From: Stenotrophomonas raiganjensis (SeqCode)
Lineage (GTDB): Bacteria > Pseudomonadota > Gammaproteobacteria > Xanthomonadales > Xanthomonadaceae
Reading direction: 5' to 3'
NCBI RefSeq assembly: GCF_030658505.1
Contig: NZ_JAUTXR010000168.1
Coordinates: 1-39,885, forward strand
DNA length: 39,885 nucleotides
How positions within the stretch are numbered: the stretch's first letter is position 1; the number at the start of each line of letters is the position of its first letter. The translations under genes and the position numbers were made by a program. Of this stretch, positions 15,663-24,118 are shown piece by piece. Below the pieces are notes generated by a model. The model was given only the letters and a program-made list of their open reading frames with translations. It had not been told where the DNA came from and ran no database searches.

Positions 15663-17837
15663 GTGGCCTCCGATCGCATCGAATCCCTCATTGCCCAGAT
15701 GACCGTCGAGGAAAAGGTCGGCCAGCTGGGTGTCTTCGCGGACATGGTCCGCCCGTTCGCCCCGGACGTGAACCCGGAAGCCAACGTGCGCAATGCCGAC
15801 CAGGTGCTGCAGCAGGTGCGCGAAGGCAAGGTCGGCTCGCTGTTCAATGGCGTGGGCGCCGAGCTGGGGCGCCGCATCCAGCAGGTCGCCACCGAGGAGA
15901 GCCGCCTGGGCATCCCGGTGATCCTGGCCGCCGACGTCATCCACGGCATGCGTACCGTGTTTCCGATCCCGCTGGGCGAGGCCGCCAGCTTCGAACCGGA
16001 GCTGGCCGAACGCACCGCGCGCGCCACTGCCATCGAAGCCACCGCCGCCGGCCTGCATTGGACCTACGCCCCGGCCGTGGACATTGCCCGCGACCAGCGC
16101 TGGGGCCGCGGCGCCGAAGGTGCTGGCGAAGACGTGGTGCTGGGCTGTGCGTTCGCCGCCGCCCGCGTGCGCGGCTTCCAGGGCAGTGACCTGCGCGCCG
16201 CCGATTCGCTGCTGGCCACGCCGAAGCACTTCGCCGCCTATGGCGCGGTGATGGCCGGCATGGAATACAACATGGTGGACATCTCGCCGCAGACCCTGCG
16301 CGACGTGCACCTGCCGCCGTTCAAGGCCGCCTTCGACGCCGGCGCGATCACCGTGATGTCCTCGTTCAACGACATCAACGGCGTGCCGGCCAGCGCCAAT
16401 GCCGAACTGCTGACCGACATCCTGCGCGGTGAGTGGAAGTTCCCGGGCGTGGTGATTTCCGACTACACCGCCGACATGGAACTGGTCGCGCACGGCTATG
16501 CCGCCGACGACCGCGATGCCACCGCCAAGGCGTTCACCGCTGGCCTCGACCTGAGCATGCAGAGCGGCTTCTATGCCGAGCACCTGCCGGGCCTGGTCGA
16601 GAGCGGCGACGTGCCGATGGCGGTGCTGGATGAAGGCGTGCGCCGCATCCTGTGGCTGAAGGAAACCATCGGCCTGTTCGATGACCCGTACCGCTCGCTG
16701 GACCCGGCACGCGAAGCCGACACCTCGCACATTGCCGCCCACGATGAACTGTCGCGTGACACGGCGCGTCGTTCGATCGTGCTGTTGAACAACCGCGACA
16801 ACGTGTTGCCGTTGCAGAAGCGCGGGCAGAAGATCGCGCTGATCGGTCCGTTCGTGCAGGACCGCGAGAACATCGAAGGCTGTTGGACCCTGTTCGGCGA
16901 CAAGCAGCGCTACGTGGACCTGGAAACCGGCGTGCGCGCGGCCATCGGCGATGCGTCGCTGCTGGAGATCGTGCCGGGCTGTGAACTGGAAACTGCTATC
17001 CCGGGCGGTACCGAAGCGGCGGTGGCCGCTGCGCTGCGTGCCGACGTGGTGGTGCTGGCGCTGGGCGAACCGCAGCGCTACAGCGGCGAAGCGCAGTCGC
17101 GCGTGGAGATCACCCTGCCGCCGGCACAGCAGGCGCTGGCCGAGGCAGTGGCAATGACCGGCAAGCCGCTGGTGGTGCTGCTGCGCAATGGCCGCGCGCT
17201 GGCACTGCAGGGCGCGGTGCGCAATGCTCACGCCGTGGCAGTGACCTGGTACCTGGGCACGCAGACCGGCCATGCCGTGGCCGACGTGCTGTTCGGCGAT
17301 TACAGCCCGTCCGGCCGCCTGCCGGTCAGCTTCCCGCAGGTGTCCGGCCAGCAGCCGTACTTCTACAACCACCCGCGTACCGGGCGTCCGGAACTGCCGA
17401 CCATGTCGGAGTTCAAGGCACGCTGGCGCGAGATCCCGAACGAGCCGCTGTATCCGTTCGGGCATGGCATCGGCTACACCACCTTCGCCTACGGCGTGCC
17501 GCAGTTGAGTGCGGGCCAGCTCGGCTGGGACGACACCCTGACCATCACCACCACGCTGACCAACAGCGGCGACGTGGCCGGCGAGGAAGTGGTGCAGCTG
17601 TACATCCACGACCGCGTGGCCAGCCGCGTGCGCCCGGTGCGTGAACTGAAGGACTTCCGCAAGGTGGCACTGCAGCCGGGCGAGTCGGCTGAGGTGGTGT
17701 TCACCCTGACCCGCGAGCAGCTGGCCTTCACCGGCCGCGATGGGGTGCTGCGCGCCGAGCCGGGCCAGTTCGACCTGTGGGTGTGCGCCTCGTCGGCGGC
17801 AGGTGAAGCCGTGCAGTTCGAGCTGCTGAAGGCCTGA
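15663..17837 (+). CDS. bglX: Glycoside hydrolase family 3 beta-glucosidase (BglX-like)
   Basis: The 724-residue enzyme hydrolyses terminal beta-linked glucose or similar sugars from oligosaccharides. Domains in order are the GH3 TIM-barrel (about 1-320) with KHF (K188, H189) and the nucleophile D267 in VISDYTADMEL, the alpha/beta sandwich domain (about 370-570), and a C-terminal fibronectin-III-like domain (about 630-715). GH3 enzymes of this type are often periplasmic, but this start (GTG 15663, MASDRIESL) lacks a signal peptide and begins right at the mature domain, so a cytosolic location is inferred. GAAGGACT-like sequence upstream gives a weak ribosome site. Expression is probably controlled by the LacI-type operator just upstream. 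Confidence 0.9.
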   Translation: MASDRIESLIAQMTVEEKVGQLGVFADMVRPFAPDVNPEANVRNADQVLQQVREGKVGSLFNGVGAELGRRIQQVATEESRLGIPVILAADVIHGMRTVFPIPLGEAASFEPELAERTARATAIEATAAGLHWTYAPAVDIARDQRWGRGAEGAGEDVVLGCAFAAARVRGFQGSDLRAADSLLATPKHFAAYGAVMAGMEYNMVDISPQTLRDVHLPPFKAAFDAGAITVMSSFNDINGVPASANAELLTDILRGEWKFPGVVISDYTADMELVAHGYAADDRDATAKAFTAGLDLSMQSGFYAEHLPGLVESGDVPMAVLDEGVRRILWLKETIGLFDDPYRSLDPAREADTSHIAAHDELSRDTARRSIVLLNNRDNVLPLQKRGQKIALIGPFVQDRENIEGCWTLFGDKQRYVDLETGVRAAIGDASLLEIVPGCELETAIPGGTEAAVAAALRADVVVLALGEPQRYSGEAQSRVEITLPPAQQALAEAVAMTGKPLVVLLRNGRALALQGAVRNAHAVAVTWYLGTQTGHAVADVLFGDYSPSGRLPVSFPQVSGQQPYFYNHPRTGRPELPTMSEFKARWREIPNEPLYPFGHGIGYTTFAYGVPQLSAGQLGWDDTLTITTTLTNSGDVAGEEVVQLYIHDRVASRVRPVRELKDFRKVALQPGESAEVVFTLTREQLAFTGRDGVLRAEPGQFDLWVCASSAAGEAVQFELLKA

Positions 17838-17844
17838 CCAACGC

Positions 17845-17911
17845 AAAAAGGGGACGGAGGGGATCAAGTCGTTTGTGCGACAAACGACTTGATCCCCTCC
17901 GTCCCCTTTTT
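17845..17911. repeat. 67-bp perfect palindrome (32-bp arms, 3-bp loop)
   Basis: AAAAAGGGGACGGAGGGG at the left mirrors CCCCTCCGTCCCCTTTTT at the right, and the arms are perfectly complementary over 32 bp around GCG. It lies 8 bp after bglX. Similar GGGGACGGAGGGGAT-type palindromes are, from memory, dispersed in Stenotrophomonas and Xanthomonas. With its terminal T run it can terminate transcripts from either strand. Confidence 0.9.
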
Positions 17912-17971
17912 CTGTTGCCGTCACCATGCCGGCGCTACCATCGGCATCCTTGAACCGATGGATGCCCGCGC

Positions 17972-18514
17972 ATGCGCACAATCGCCGTGTTGATTCCCGC
18001 CCTGCTGCTGGCGGCCTGTTCGCAGCCGGCGCCGCCGGCCGAGCCTGCGGCGGATGCGCCGCCGCCGATGGAGGCCAGTGCTGCGGCGACGCCTGCGGCT
18101 GGACCGGCGAAGGCTGCTGCTGAGCCGGCCGGCGCCGCACCGGCGGATGTGCCCGCGGAAGACGCACGCGCACGCATCGAGTCGCTGCTTGGCGATGCAG
18201 CGCAGTACGAAAAGGTGTTCAACGCGTTCAAGACCGCTGTGGTCGGTGGTGATCGTGCTGCCGTGGTGGAGGAAGTGCGCTTCCCGCTGAACATCGCTGG
18301 CGGCAAGAAGATCACCGGCCCCGGTGAGTTCCAGCGCAATTACGAGAAGATCATCACACCGGTGGTGGTCAAGGCGGTGTCCGAGCAGGACTTCGGCAAG
18401 GTATTCGTCAACCAGCAGGGCGTGATGATCGGTGACGGGCAGGTGTGGTTGAACGGGCAGTGCCTGGACCAGGCCTGCGCGAAGACCGAGGTGAAGGTCA
18501 TCACCATCCAGTGA
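17972..18514 (+). CDS. Lipoprotein of unknown function
   Basis: The 180-residue protein has a lipoprotein signal (LLLAAC, lipid-modified Cys at residue 16). An Ala/Pro-rich linker of about 40 residues, low in complexity, would span away from the membrane. A folded domain follows from residue 65 onward (ESLLGDAAQYEKVFNAFKTAVVGGDR, then KKITGPGEFQRNYEKIITPVVVKAV and two cysteines near the end). The overall pattern resembles small NTF2-like domains, but this is only an impression. It ends with a strong GC hairpin and appears monocistronic. Confidence 0.8.
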   Translation: MRTIAVLIPALLLAACSQPAPPAEPAADAPPPMEASAAATPAAGPAKAAAEPAGAAPADVPAEDARARIESLLGDAAQYEKVFNAFKTAVVGGDRAAVVEEVRFPLNIAGGKKITGPGEFQRNYEKIITPVVVKAVSEQDFGKVFVNQQGVMIGDGQVWLNGQCLDQACAKTEVKVITIQ

Positions 18515-18520
18515 ACACAG

Positions 18521-18542
18521 ACGGCCCCGCGCGCGGGGCCGT
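18521..18542 (+). terminator. GC-rich terminator hairpin after the lipoprotein gene
   Basis: ACGGCCCCGC-GC-GCGGGGCCGT is a 10-bp perfect stem followed by TG. It starts 7 bp after the TGA at 18512-18514. Confidence 0.6.
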
Positions 18543-18554
18543 TGCGGGCAAACA

Positions 18555-18574
18555 TGCCGGCCAGCGGCCGGCAA
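18555..18574. repeat. SMAG-like hairpin
   Basis: TGCCGGCCAGCGGCCGGCAA is the stem of the SMAG family without the GTAG head. It lies between convergent genes. Confidence 0.7.
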
Positions 18575-18582
18575 CCTCCCTG

Positions 18583-19749
18583 TCAGGTCTTCGGCGTGAG
18601 CTTCAGCAGGCGCGCCTTGCTGCCGTCTTCCAGCAGCCACAGTGCGCCATCCGGGCCCTGTTCCACTTCACGGATGCGCTCGCCCATGTTGAAGCGTTCG
18701 GCTTCGCGCGCGCTGTCGCCGTTGAAGGCCACGCGTACCAGCGAGGTGGATGACAGGCCCCCGATGAAGCCGCTGCCCTTCCACTGCGGGAACAGGGTGC
18801 CGCTGTAGATCACGAAGCCGGCCGGAGAGATCACCGGCGTCCAGGTCACCTTCGGTGCGGCGAATTCCGGGCGCGTATCGTGGTCGGGAATCGGGCGGCC
18901 ATCGTAGTGGTTGCCGTTGGAGACGACCGGGTAGCCGTAGTTGGCACCACGCACGATCAGGTTCAGTTCGTCGCCGCCGGCCGGGCCCATCTCGTGCGCC
19001 CACAGCCTGCCGTTGGCGTCGAAGGCCATGCCCAGGATGTTGCGGTGGCCCAGCGACCACACCTGCGCGGCCACGCCGCCCTGCGAGGCAAACGGATTGT
19101 CGGCCGGCAGGCTGCCGTCGTCGTTGAGGCGGATGATCTTGCCGAGGTTGCTGCCCATGTCCTGCGCCGGATCGAACTTCTGCCGCTCGCTGGAGCTGAT
19201 CCACAGCTTGCCGTCCGGGCCGAAGGCAAGGCGGTGGCCATAGTGGCCTTCACCGCTGACCTTGGGGCTCTGCCGCCAGATCACCTTCAGGTCCTTCAAC
19301 TGGCCAGCACCCTTCGCATCCAGCGCCAGCGTGGCCCGTGCCACCGCCGCACCGCGGGTATCGAGCGTGCCTTCCTCGGCGTAACTGAGGTAGATCACGT
19401 GGTTGCGGGCAAACTGCGGGTGCAGGATCACATCGCCGAAACCACCCTGGCCCCCGTAGGCGACCTTGGGGACACCGGTGATCTCGTGCTTCTGGCCGCT
19501 GGCCAGGTCCAGGTGCTGCAGCTTGCCGCGTTTTTCGGTGACCAGCAGGCTGCCGTCCGGCAGGAAGGTCATCGCCCACGGCTGGTCGAAACGGCTGACC
19601 TCGGTGGCGGTGAACGGGCGCTGGTCGGCCGCGGTGGCTGCCGGCGCGGCCTTGGCATCCTGTGTCGCCTGCGGACCGGCCGCATTGCAGGCGGAAGTGG
19701 CGAGGATCGGCACCAGGCCGAGGGCGAGCAGCAGGGGTGTGCGGGTCAT
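18583..19749 (-). CDS. PQQ-type aldose sugar dehydrogenase (GSDH/YliI-like)
   Basis: A 388-residue six-bladed beta-propeller of the glucose/sorbosone dehydrogenase family, which oxidises aldose sugars in the periplasm with PQQ. Visible signatures are QPWAMTFLPDGSLLVTEKRG (about 55-75), GGQGGFGDVILHPQF, GHYGHRLAFGPDGKLWIS, SLGHRNILGMAF, MGPAGGDELN and WTPVISPAGFVIYSG, in the order seen in E. coli YliI. The N-terminus has a signal with a possible lipobox (ATSAC, Cys21), followed by an Ala-rich linker, so it may be an outer- or inner-membrane lipoprotein. The 76-bp repeat copy 2 begins 28 bp upstream of its start and may contain its promoter. PQQ synthesis genes are not in the window. Confidence 0.9.
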   Translation of the reverse strand: MTRTPLLLALGLVPILATSACNAAGPQATQDAKAAPAATAADQRPFTATEVSRFDQPWAMTFLPDGSLLVTEKRGKLQHLDLASGQKHEITGVPKVAYGGQGGFGDVILHPQFARNHVIYLSYAEEGTLDTRGAAVARATLALDAKGAGQLKDLKVIWRQSPKVSGEGHYGHRLAFGPDGKLWISSSERQKFDPAQDMGSNLGKIIRLNDDGSLPADNPFASQGGVAAQVWSLGHRNILGMAFDANGRLWAHEMGPAGGDELNLIVRGANYGYPVVSNGNHYDGRPIPDHDTRPEFAAPKVTWTPVISPAGFVIYSGTLFPQWKGSGFIGGLSSTSLVRVAFNGDSAREAERFNMGERIREVEQGPDGALWLLEDGSKARLLKLTPKT

Positions 19750-19777
19750 GGGTATCTCCAGTGTGGGGATGCGGATG

Positions 19778-19853
19778 GCCGGGCTGTCCCTTGTATACCA
19801 CTGGAGCGGTGACCGTCGTGGCCCGAAGGTCCTGCGCCCCCTGTGCGGCGGCG
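19778..19853 (-). repeat. 76-bp repeat, copy 2 (inverted relative to copy 1)
   Basis: The reverse complement of bases 75-150 with no mismatches. It lies in the divergent gap between the aldose dehydrogenase (minus) and the YiaA-like gene (plus), a natural place for a promoter. This copy is more likely to be the original site. Confidence 0.85.
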
Positions 19854-19917
19854 ACGGGATGGTCTAGGGTGGGCACGCCCGGGCAAAGCATGCCCGCCTG
19901 CCTGCCAAGGATCTGCA

Positions 19918-20373
19918 ATGAACACTGCGATGCCCCACAAGCCGTCCACCGCCTTCATCGCCGCCTCATGGGTGGCCCTGCTGCTGGGCGCGGCGGCGTA
20001 CCTGATCGGCTTGTTCAACGCCGCCACGATGGCACTCAACGAAAAGGGCTACTACCTGACCCTGCTGCTGTTCGGCCTGTTCGCGGCGGTGTCGCTGCAG
20101 AAGAGCGTGCGTGACCGCGTCGAGGGCATTCCGGTAAGCGCGCTGTACTACGCGCTGTGCTGGTTCGCGCTGCTGTCGGCGCTGATGCTGCTGCTGGTCG
20201 GCCTGTGGAATGCCACCCTGGCATCGAGCGAGAAGGGCTTCTACGGCATGGCGTATGCGCTGTCGCTGTTCGGCGCAGTGGCGGTGCAGAAGAACACCCG
20301 CGACCTCATCGCCGCAGGTGGTGGTGAGAGCAAGCGCAGCACGGTCGTGCCACCGCTGCCGGAACAGGAGTGA
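19918..20373 (+). CDS. YiaA/YiaB-family inner-membrane protein
   Basis: A protein of 151 residues with four membrane segments arranged as two repeats. Each repeat holds a conserved pattern of hydrophobic helix, [31 protein letters not shown] or [30 protein letters not shown], and then a charged RDR/TRD. This internal duplication and the N-A-x(5)-EKG(Y/F)Y signature are those of the YiaA/YiaB family (YiaAB two-helix domain). The function of the family is unknown. It diverges from the aldose dehydrogenase gene across the 76-bp repeat. A REP palindrome begins 4 bp after its stop. Confidence 0.88.
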   Translation: MNTAMPHKPSTAFIAASWVALLLGAAAYLIGLFNAATMALNEKGYYLTLLLFGLFAAVSLQKSVRDRVEGIPVSALYYALCWFALLSALMLLLVGLWNATLASSEKGFYGMAYALSLFGAVAVQKNTRDLIAAGGGESKRSTVVPPLPEQE

Positions 20374-20376
20374 TTC

Positions 20377-20444
20377 TGTAGAGCCGAGCCCATGCTCGAC
20401 TCGACAGACGTGGCGCGAGAGCCGAGCGTGGGCTCGGCTCTACA
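20377..20444. repeat. REP-like palindrome (TGTAGAGCCGAGC type)
   Basis: TGTAGAGCCGAGCCCATGCT and AGCGTGGGCTCGGCTCTACA are the arms. It is nearly the same as 2842-2910 and separates convergent genes. Confidence 0.85.
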
Positions 20445-20455
20445 AAAGCCTGGCG

Positions 20456-20779
20456 CTATCGCTTCAACTGCGGATCCGCCAGCTGTGCATCTTCCCAGCC
20501 ACGGCGCGCCGCATTGCGTGCCTGCGCCCATTCCAGCCGGCTGCGGCCACGCTCGCTGGCCCAGCGCGACTCCAGTTCAGCTTCGACCTGTTCGTAGGCG
20601 CGGATCATGTCCTGCGCACGCGCGGCGTGGCCGATGCGGTAGGCCGGTTCATAGTCCTCGAAGAACAACTGGTCGTCGTAGTAGGGCTCGGCCGTGTAGC
20701 GTTCGCGCCAGTAGTTGCTGACCGCATCGCGCGGCGTGCTGTCGTCCGGTACGCGGCCCGGGATCTGGTATTCGGTCAT
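20456..20779 (-). CDS. Small acidic soluble protein of unknown function
   Basis: A soluble protein of 107 residues rich in Tyr, Asp, Glu and Arg (MTEYQIPGR, NYWRERYTAEPYYDD, DYEPAYRIGHAARAQ, WASERGRSRLEWAQARNAARRGWEDAQ). No signal or membrane segment is present. Similar short proteins with an EPYYD...DYEPAYR-GH pattern are, from memory, found in stress-related loci of proteobacteria, but no function is known to me. An AAGGAGCC-like ribosome site precedes the ATG (GGAGCCTTCC on the minus strand). It appears monocistronic, facing the YiaA-like gene. Confidence 0.75.
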   Translation of the reverse strand: MTEYQIPGRVPDDSTPRDAVSNYWRERYTAEPYYDDQLFFEDYEPAYRIGHAARAQDMIRAYEQVEAELESRWASERGRSRLEWAQARNAARRGWEDAQLADPQLKR

Positions 20780-20889
20780 GGAAGGCTCCGTGGTGGACGA
20801 AGCCAGATCGTGCCAGCGTGTCGGTTAACGGCCCGGTCCGGCAATGTGATCGCCAGATCAATCCGCCGGGCATGGCCCGGCGCTACCGA

Positions 20890-22191
20890 TCACCCGGCGT
20901 CGGCATCTTTTCGCGGCAGCTTGTAGATCACCGCGCCGATGGCGAAGGCCACCAGCGCTGCGGCGATGTTCTGCCAGCTGGCACTGGCGAACAGGGCCAG
21001 GCACAGCAGCAGCGCCAGTACCGGAATCAGCGGGCCACCGGGCAGCTTCAACGCGCCTGGGCGATCGGCGTAGCGCTTGGCCAACACCAGGACTGCGGCA
21101 GCGGTACCGATGTAGGCGAACAGGCGCGTGGTCATCGACAGCAGCGCCAGCTGCACGAACGAGCCGGACAGCGCCAGGCCCAATGCGATCAGGCCCTGGC
21201 ACAGGATCGATGCGGCCGGGGTGTGGAAGCGCGGATGCACCTGCGCCAGGATCTTCGGCCCGTAGCCATCGCGGGCCAGTGCGAACAGGAAGCGCGGGCC
21301 CATCATCATCGTGTTGCTGTTGGTGCCGAGGATGGAAATGGTCGCGCCGATGGTCAGGATCAGTGCCAGCGCCTCGCCACCGAAGCCGGCGGCGGCGTCG
21401 GCCAGCGGCGTGGCCGAGCTGGCCAGGCCGGCCAGCGTACCCTGCGCCACCACCTGTACCGCGCCGTAGATGACGGTGACGGTGATGATCATGGTGATCA
21501 GCGCGAACGGAATGTCGCGGCGCGGATTGCGGTACTCGCCGGCGGCGGCGGGAATGTTCTCGAAACCGGCGTAGGCGTACAGCAGCAGCAGGGCAGCCTC
21601 GCCCATGCGCTGCAGGTCGTGCGGGTCCGGGCGCTGGCCGGAGAAGGCCAGCTGCGGGTCGATGTAGAACGCACCGATGGCCACGAACAGCAGCAGCGGC
21701 AGCATCTTGCCGATCACCAGTACCACGCCGGTACGTGCGGCCGAGCGCACGCCGATGATGTTGACGCCGGTCAGGAAACCCAGCGACACCACGATCACCG
21801 CGATGCGGCCCAGGCCGGCGCCGGCCCACGGCCAGAAGCGCGCGACCGCATCGGCCAGGGCGTTGCTGAGTGCGGCGGCCGAGCTGATGCGGGTCAGCCA
21901 GATCATCCAGCCGATCTCGAAACCGGCGAATCGGCCGAATGCCTCGCGGGCATACAGGTAGCTGCCACCGGGTTCATCGAAGTAGCTGGCGGCCTGCGCG
22001 TAGCACAGCACCAGCAGCGCGACGACGATGCCGGCGGCGACCACGCCCCACAGGCTGAAGGGACCGAGCAGGGCGACGGTGGCGGCCGGCAGCAGGTAGA
22101 TGCCGCTGCCGATCACATCGTTGATCGACAGGCCGACGATCTGCCAGCGGCTGACCGCGCGCTGCAGCTGTGGTTCGTCCTGCGCGCTCAA
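20890..22191 (-). CDS. APC-superfamily amino-acid permease
   Basis: A 433-residue permease of about twelve membrane segments. It has the conserved first-helix unwound region NDVIGSGIYLLPA (about residues 20-33), GGSYLYAREAFG (about 75-86), YAYAGFENIPAAAGEYRNPRRDIP (about 205-228) and SNTMMMGPRFLFALARDGYGP (about 293-313). These identify the amino acid/polyamine/organocation superfamily, and the substrate is not shown. The start is a TTG whose last bases overlap the TGA of the upstream L,D-transpeptidase gene (TTGA), implying translational coupling. Context suggests it imports amino acids or a small product of muropeptide breakdown, but that is inferred. Confidence 0.88.
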   Translation of the reverse strand: MSAQDEPQLQRAVSRWQIVGLSINDVIGSGIYLLPAATVALLGPFSLWGVVAAGIVVALLVLCYAQAASYFDEPGGSYLYAREAFGRFAGFEIGWMIWLTRISSAAALSNALADAVARFWPWAGAGLGRIAVIVVSLGFLTGVNIIGVRSAARTGVVLVIGKMLPLLLFVAIGAFYIDPQLAFSGQRPDPHDLQRMGEAALLLLYAYAGFENIPAAAGEYRNPRRDIPFALITMIITVTVIYGAVQVVAQGTLAGLASSATPLADAAAGFGGEALALILTIGATISILGTNSNTMMMGPRFLFALARDGYGPKILAQVHPRFHTPAASILCQGLIALGLALSGSFVQLALLSMTTRLFAYIGTAAAVLVLAKRYADRPGALKLPGGPLIPVLALLLCLALFASASWQNIAAALVAFAIGAVIYKLPRKDADAG

Positions 22192-22949
22192 CGGGCGCCT
22201 CCGCTCAGTGCGGGCAGCTGCCACTGGGCCTGCAGGCGCGTGTACTCGGCGCGCGGCAGCAGCACGAAGCGCGGCGAATCCTGCGGTCGCAGCCAGTCCA
22301 GCAGTGCCTGCATGCGCGCCTGCGGCATGGCGGTGCAGCCGGCCGTGGCCTCGCCGGGCTGGCGCCACAGATGGGCGAAGATGCAGCTGCCCTTGCCGGG
22401 CTGGTTGTCCGGGTTGTGGGCGATCACGAAGCCTGCCTGGTAGCGCACGTCGCCCTTGTTGTGCAGGTCCAGACGCATCGGCTCGGTGGAGCCCTTGATC
22501 GCTGCACTGCCGACTTTCTTCTCATCGACGATGCGGTTGTAGAACGGCGAGCCGGGTACGTCCATGCAGTAGCTGCTTTCGAGCATCGGCTGGTAGGGCA
22601 TTGCGGTACCCGGGCGGGTGACGGCGTAGCCGAACGCACTGCCCAGCGCGAACACGCCCGCCGGGCTGCGGCCATCGCCTTCCTGCTTCTGCGGGCCGCC
22701 GGCCTGCGCCGGGTGCAGGCCCAGTCCCCAGGCGCTGCCCGTGCGGCCGAGCGCCACCGGGAACGCCTGTCCATGTGCGCGCCAGCCCTTGCCATCGCGC
22801 ACATAGGCCTGCAGCTGTCCCTGGGTACTGTCCCAGCCTTCGCTGGTGACCACGATCAGCTGGCGCGCGCCATCCAGCGGCGCCGCGTGAACGGACACCG
22901 CCGCAGCAAGCAGCAGTGCAGTGGTGGCAAGGCGGACCAGCGATCTCAT
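22188..22949 (-). CDS. Secreted L,D-transpeptidase, YkuD fold
   Basis: A 253-residue exported protein with a signal peptide (residues 1-23, ending HAA). The YkuD catalytic domain is clear: GDGRSPAGVFALGSAFGY (about 91-108), LDLHNKGD, then FAHLWRQPGEATAGCTAM with H193 and the nucleophile C205. Members form 3-3 peptidoglycan cross-links, tether proteins to meso-diaminopimelate, or (YafK/DpaA) act as amidases, and the exact reaction here is open. It lies between the RpiR-type regulator (15 bp upstream) and the permease (overlapping), in a locus otherwise devoted to peptidoglycan peptide breakdown, so a hydrolytic or editing role is plausible. Confidence 0.88.
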   Translation of the reverse strand: MRSLVRLATTALLLAAAVSVHAAPLDGARQLIVVTSEGWDSTQGQLQAYVRDGKGWRAHGQAFPVALGRTGSAWGLGLHPAQAGGPQKQEGDGRSPAGVFALGSAFGYAVTRPGTAMPYQPMLESSYCMDVPGSPFYNRIVDEKKVGSAAIKGSTEPMRLDLHNKGDVRYQAGFVIAHNPDNQPGKGSCIFAHLWRQPGEATAGCTAMPQARMQALLDWLRPQDSPRFVLLPRAEYTRLQAQWQLPALSGGAR

Positions 22950-22964
22950 CAATGTGCGCTCCGG

Positions 22965-23813
22965 TCAGGAATCCAGCAGGTGGTCGATCCGTTCCAGGTT
23001 CACCGCCAGCTGCTGCTGGCGGTCCGGATTGGCGTGGCAGAGCAGCACGAACAGGAAATCGAGCAGGGCGTGCATGGCGCTACGGTACAGCAGCTGCGCG
23101 ACCTGCGGCGTGCGGTCGTGCGCGCAGACCGCCAGTGCCGCATCCGCATGCGCGCGCAGCGGGTTGGCAGTGTGGCGGGTGATGGAAATCACCTTGCCCC
23201 CCATGTCCTGGAACTGGCGCGACAGCTGCGAAAGCTGGGGCAGGTTGCCGAACTCGGAAAACACCAGCAGCACATCGCCGGGGCGCGCGGCCGACAGGTT
23301 GGCCAGCATCAGGATCGGGTCGGTGTGCGGCACCACCAGCAGGCCGAGCAGCGACAGCCGCATGGCGAACTCGCGGGCGAACAGGCCGTCGTCACCCAGG
23401 CCGTACACGAACAGTTTGGGCGTGCCATCCAGCAGTTGCACGATGCGCTCGATCTCCCCGCGTGGGTTGGCCTGGCGGGTTTCCTCCTCGGCCTGTGCCT
23501 TGCTGCGGCGCAGGGCCTCGCCCAGGCGCAGGTAGTCGTCGCCGCTGTCGGGCTCGCTGGGCGCCTGCTGCGGGTCGGCACCGGCGCGGGCCACGTCCTG
23601 GCCGATCGAGTACTTCAGGTCCGGGTAGCCCTTGAAACCGAGTTTCTGGCTGAACTTCACCACGCTGGACTGGCTGATGCCCAGTGCGCTGGCCAGTTGC
23701 TGTGACGAGTAATCGCGCAGCAGATGGGCGTTGTCGAGGATGAAGTCGGCAATGCGGCGCTCGATGGCCGACATCTGCCCGCGCTCGGAACGGATCTTCA
23801 GCAGGGGCGGCAT
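22965..23813 (-). CDS. RpiR/MurR-family transcription regulator
   Basis: A 282-residue regulator. Residues 1-78 form the RpiR helix-turn-helix (ADFILDNAHLLRDYSSQQLASALGISQSSVVKFSQKLGFKGYPDLK). Residues about 120-265 form a SIS sugar-phosphate-sensing domain (FVYGLGDDGLFAREFAMRL, DVLLVFSEFGNLPQL, GGKVISITRHTANPLRAHADAAL). E. coli MurR, of the same family, responds to MurNAc-6-phosphate. Sensing of a cell-wall sugar phosphate here is inferred from family and neighbours. The gene heads a unit with the L,D-transpeptidase and the permease. A frame open further upstream is in repeat-rich DNA and is not used. Confidence 0.88.
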   Translation of the reverse strand: MPPLLKIRSERGQMSAIERRIADFILDNAHLLRDYSSQQLASALGISQSSVVKFSQKLGFKGYPDLKYSIGQDVARAGADPQQAPSEPDSGDDYLRLGEALRRSKAQAEEETRQANPRGEIERIVQLLDGTPKLFVYGLGDDGLFAREFAMRLSLLGLLVVPHTDPILMLANLSAARPGDVLLVFSEFGNLPQLSQLSRQFQDMGGKVISITRHTANPLRAHADAALAVCAHDRTPQVAQLLYRSAMHALLDFLFVLLCHANPDRQQQLAVNLERIDHLLDS

Positions 23814-23879
23814 GCGGGGTGTCCGGGCATGTGTAGGCGCGTTGCGGTTGGCAGCATAGAGCAGATTATGTGGTGGCTC

Positions 23880-24060
23880 GGGCGGGCGGGGTTTGCGGGG
23901 GACGCCGCAAGTACGTCCGTGCAGGCTTGGCCGCGCTTGCGCGTTTGCGCTGTCCTGCGCAAACGGCAAGACCGGGGTTGGGCGTCCTGCCCAACCCGCC
24001 CGAGGCATGCCTCGGGCCCATGCGGCGGACACCCCCGCAAGCCCCACCCGCCCGCCCCCG
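23880..24060. repeat. Structured intergenic element with imperfect inverted ends
   Basis: The left end GCGGGCGGGGTTTGCGGGGG and the right end CCCCCGCAAGCCCCACCCGC are imperfect inverted repeats about 170 bp apart. Inside are three further hairpins: CCGTTTGCGC-type arms around 23943-23967, GGTTGGGC/GCCCAACC around 23975-23996, and CGAGGCATGCCTCG near 24000-24013. No coding gene is supported. Such mosaics are, from memory, repeated in Stenotrophomonas genomes. Confidence 0.5.
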
Positions 24061-24118
24061 GACAGATCGCGCGCGTGCCAGCCGCGAAGGGGTTACGAGG
24101 TAGGGCAGAAGCGGGAGC

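Noticed and set aside
15621..18173. An 850-codon minus-strand open frame opposite bglX
   Set aside because: It is a GC-rich shadow frame, full of His, Gln, Arg and Ala, with no motif. The plus-strand GH3 gene explains the DNA.
23880..24060. Remnant insertion sequence
   Set aside because: Inverted ends are imperfect, no transposase coding and no target-site duplication could be seen, so it is listed as a structured repeat only.
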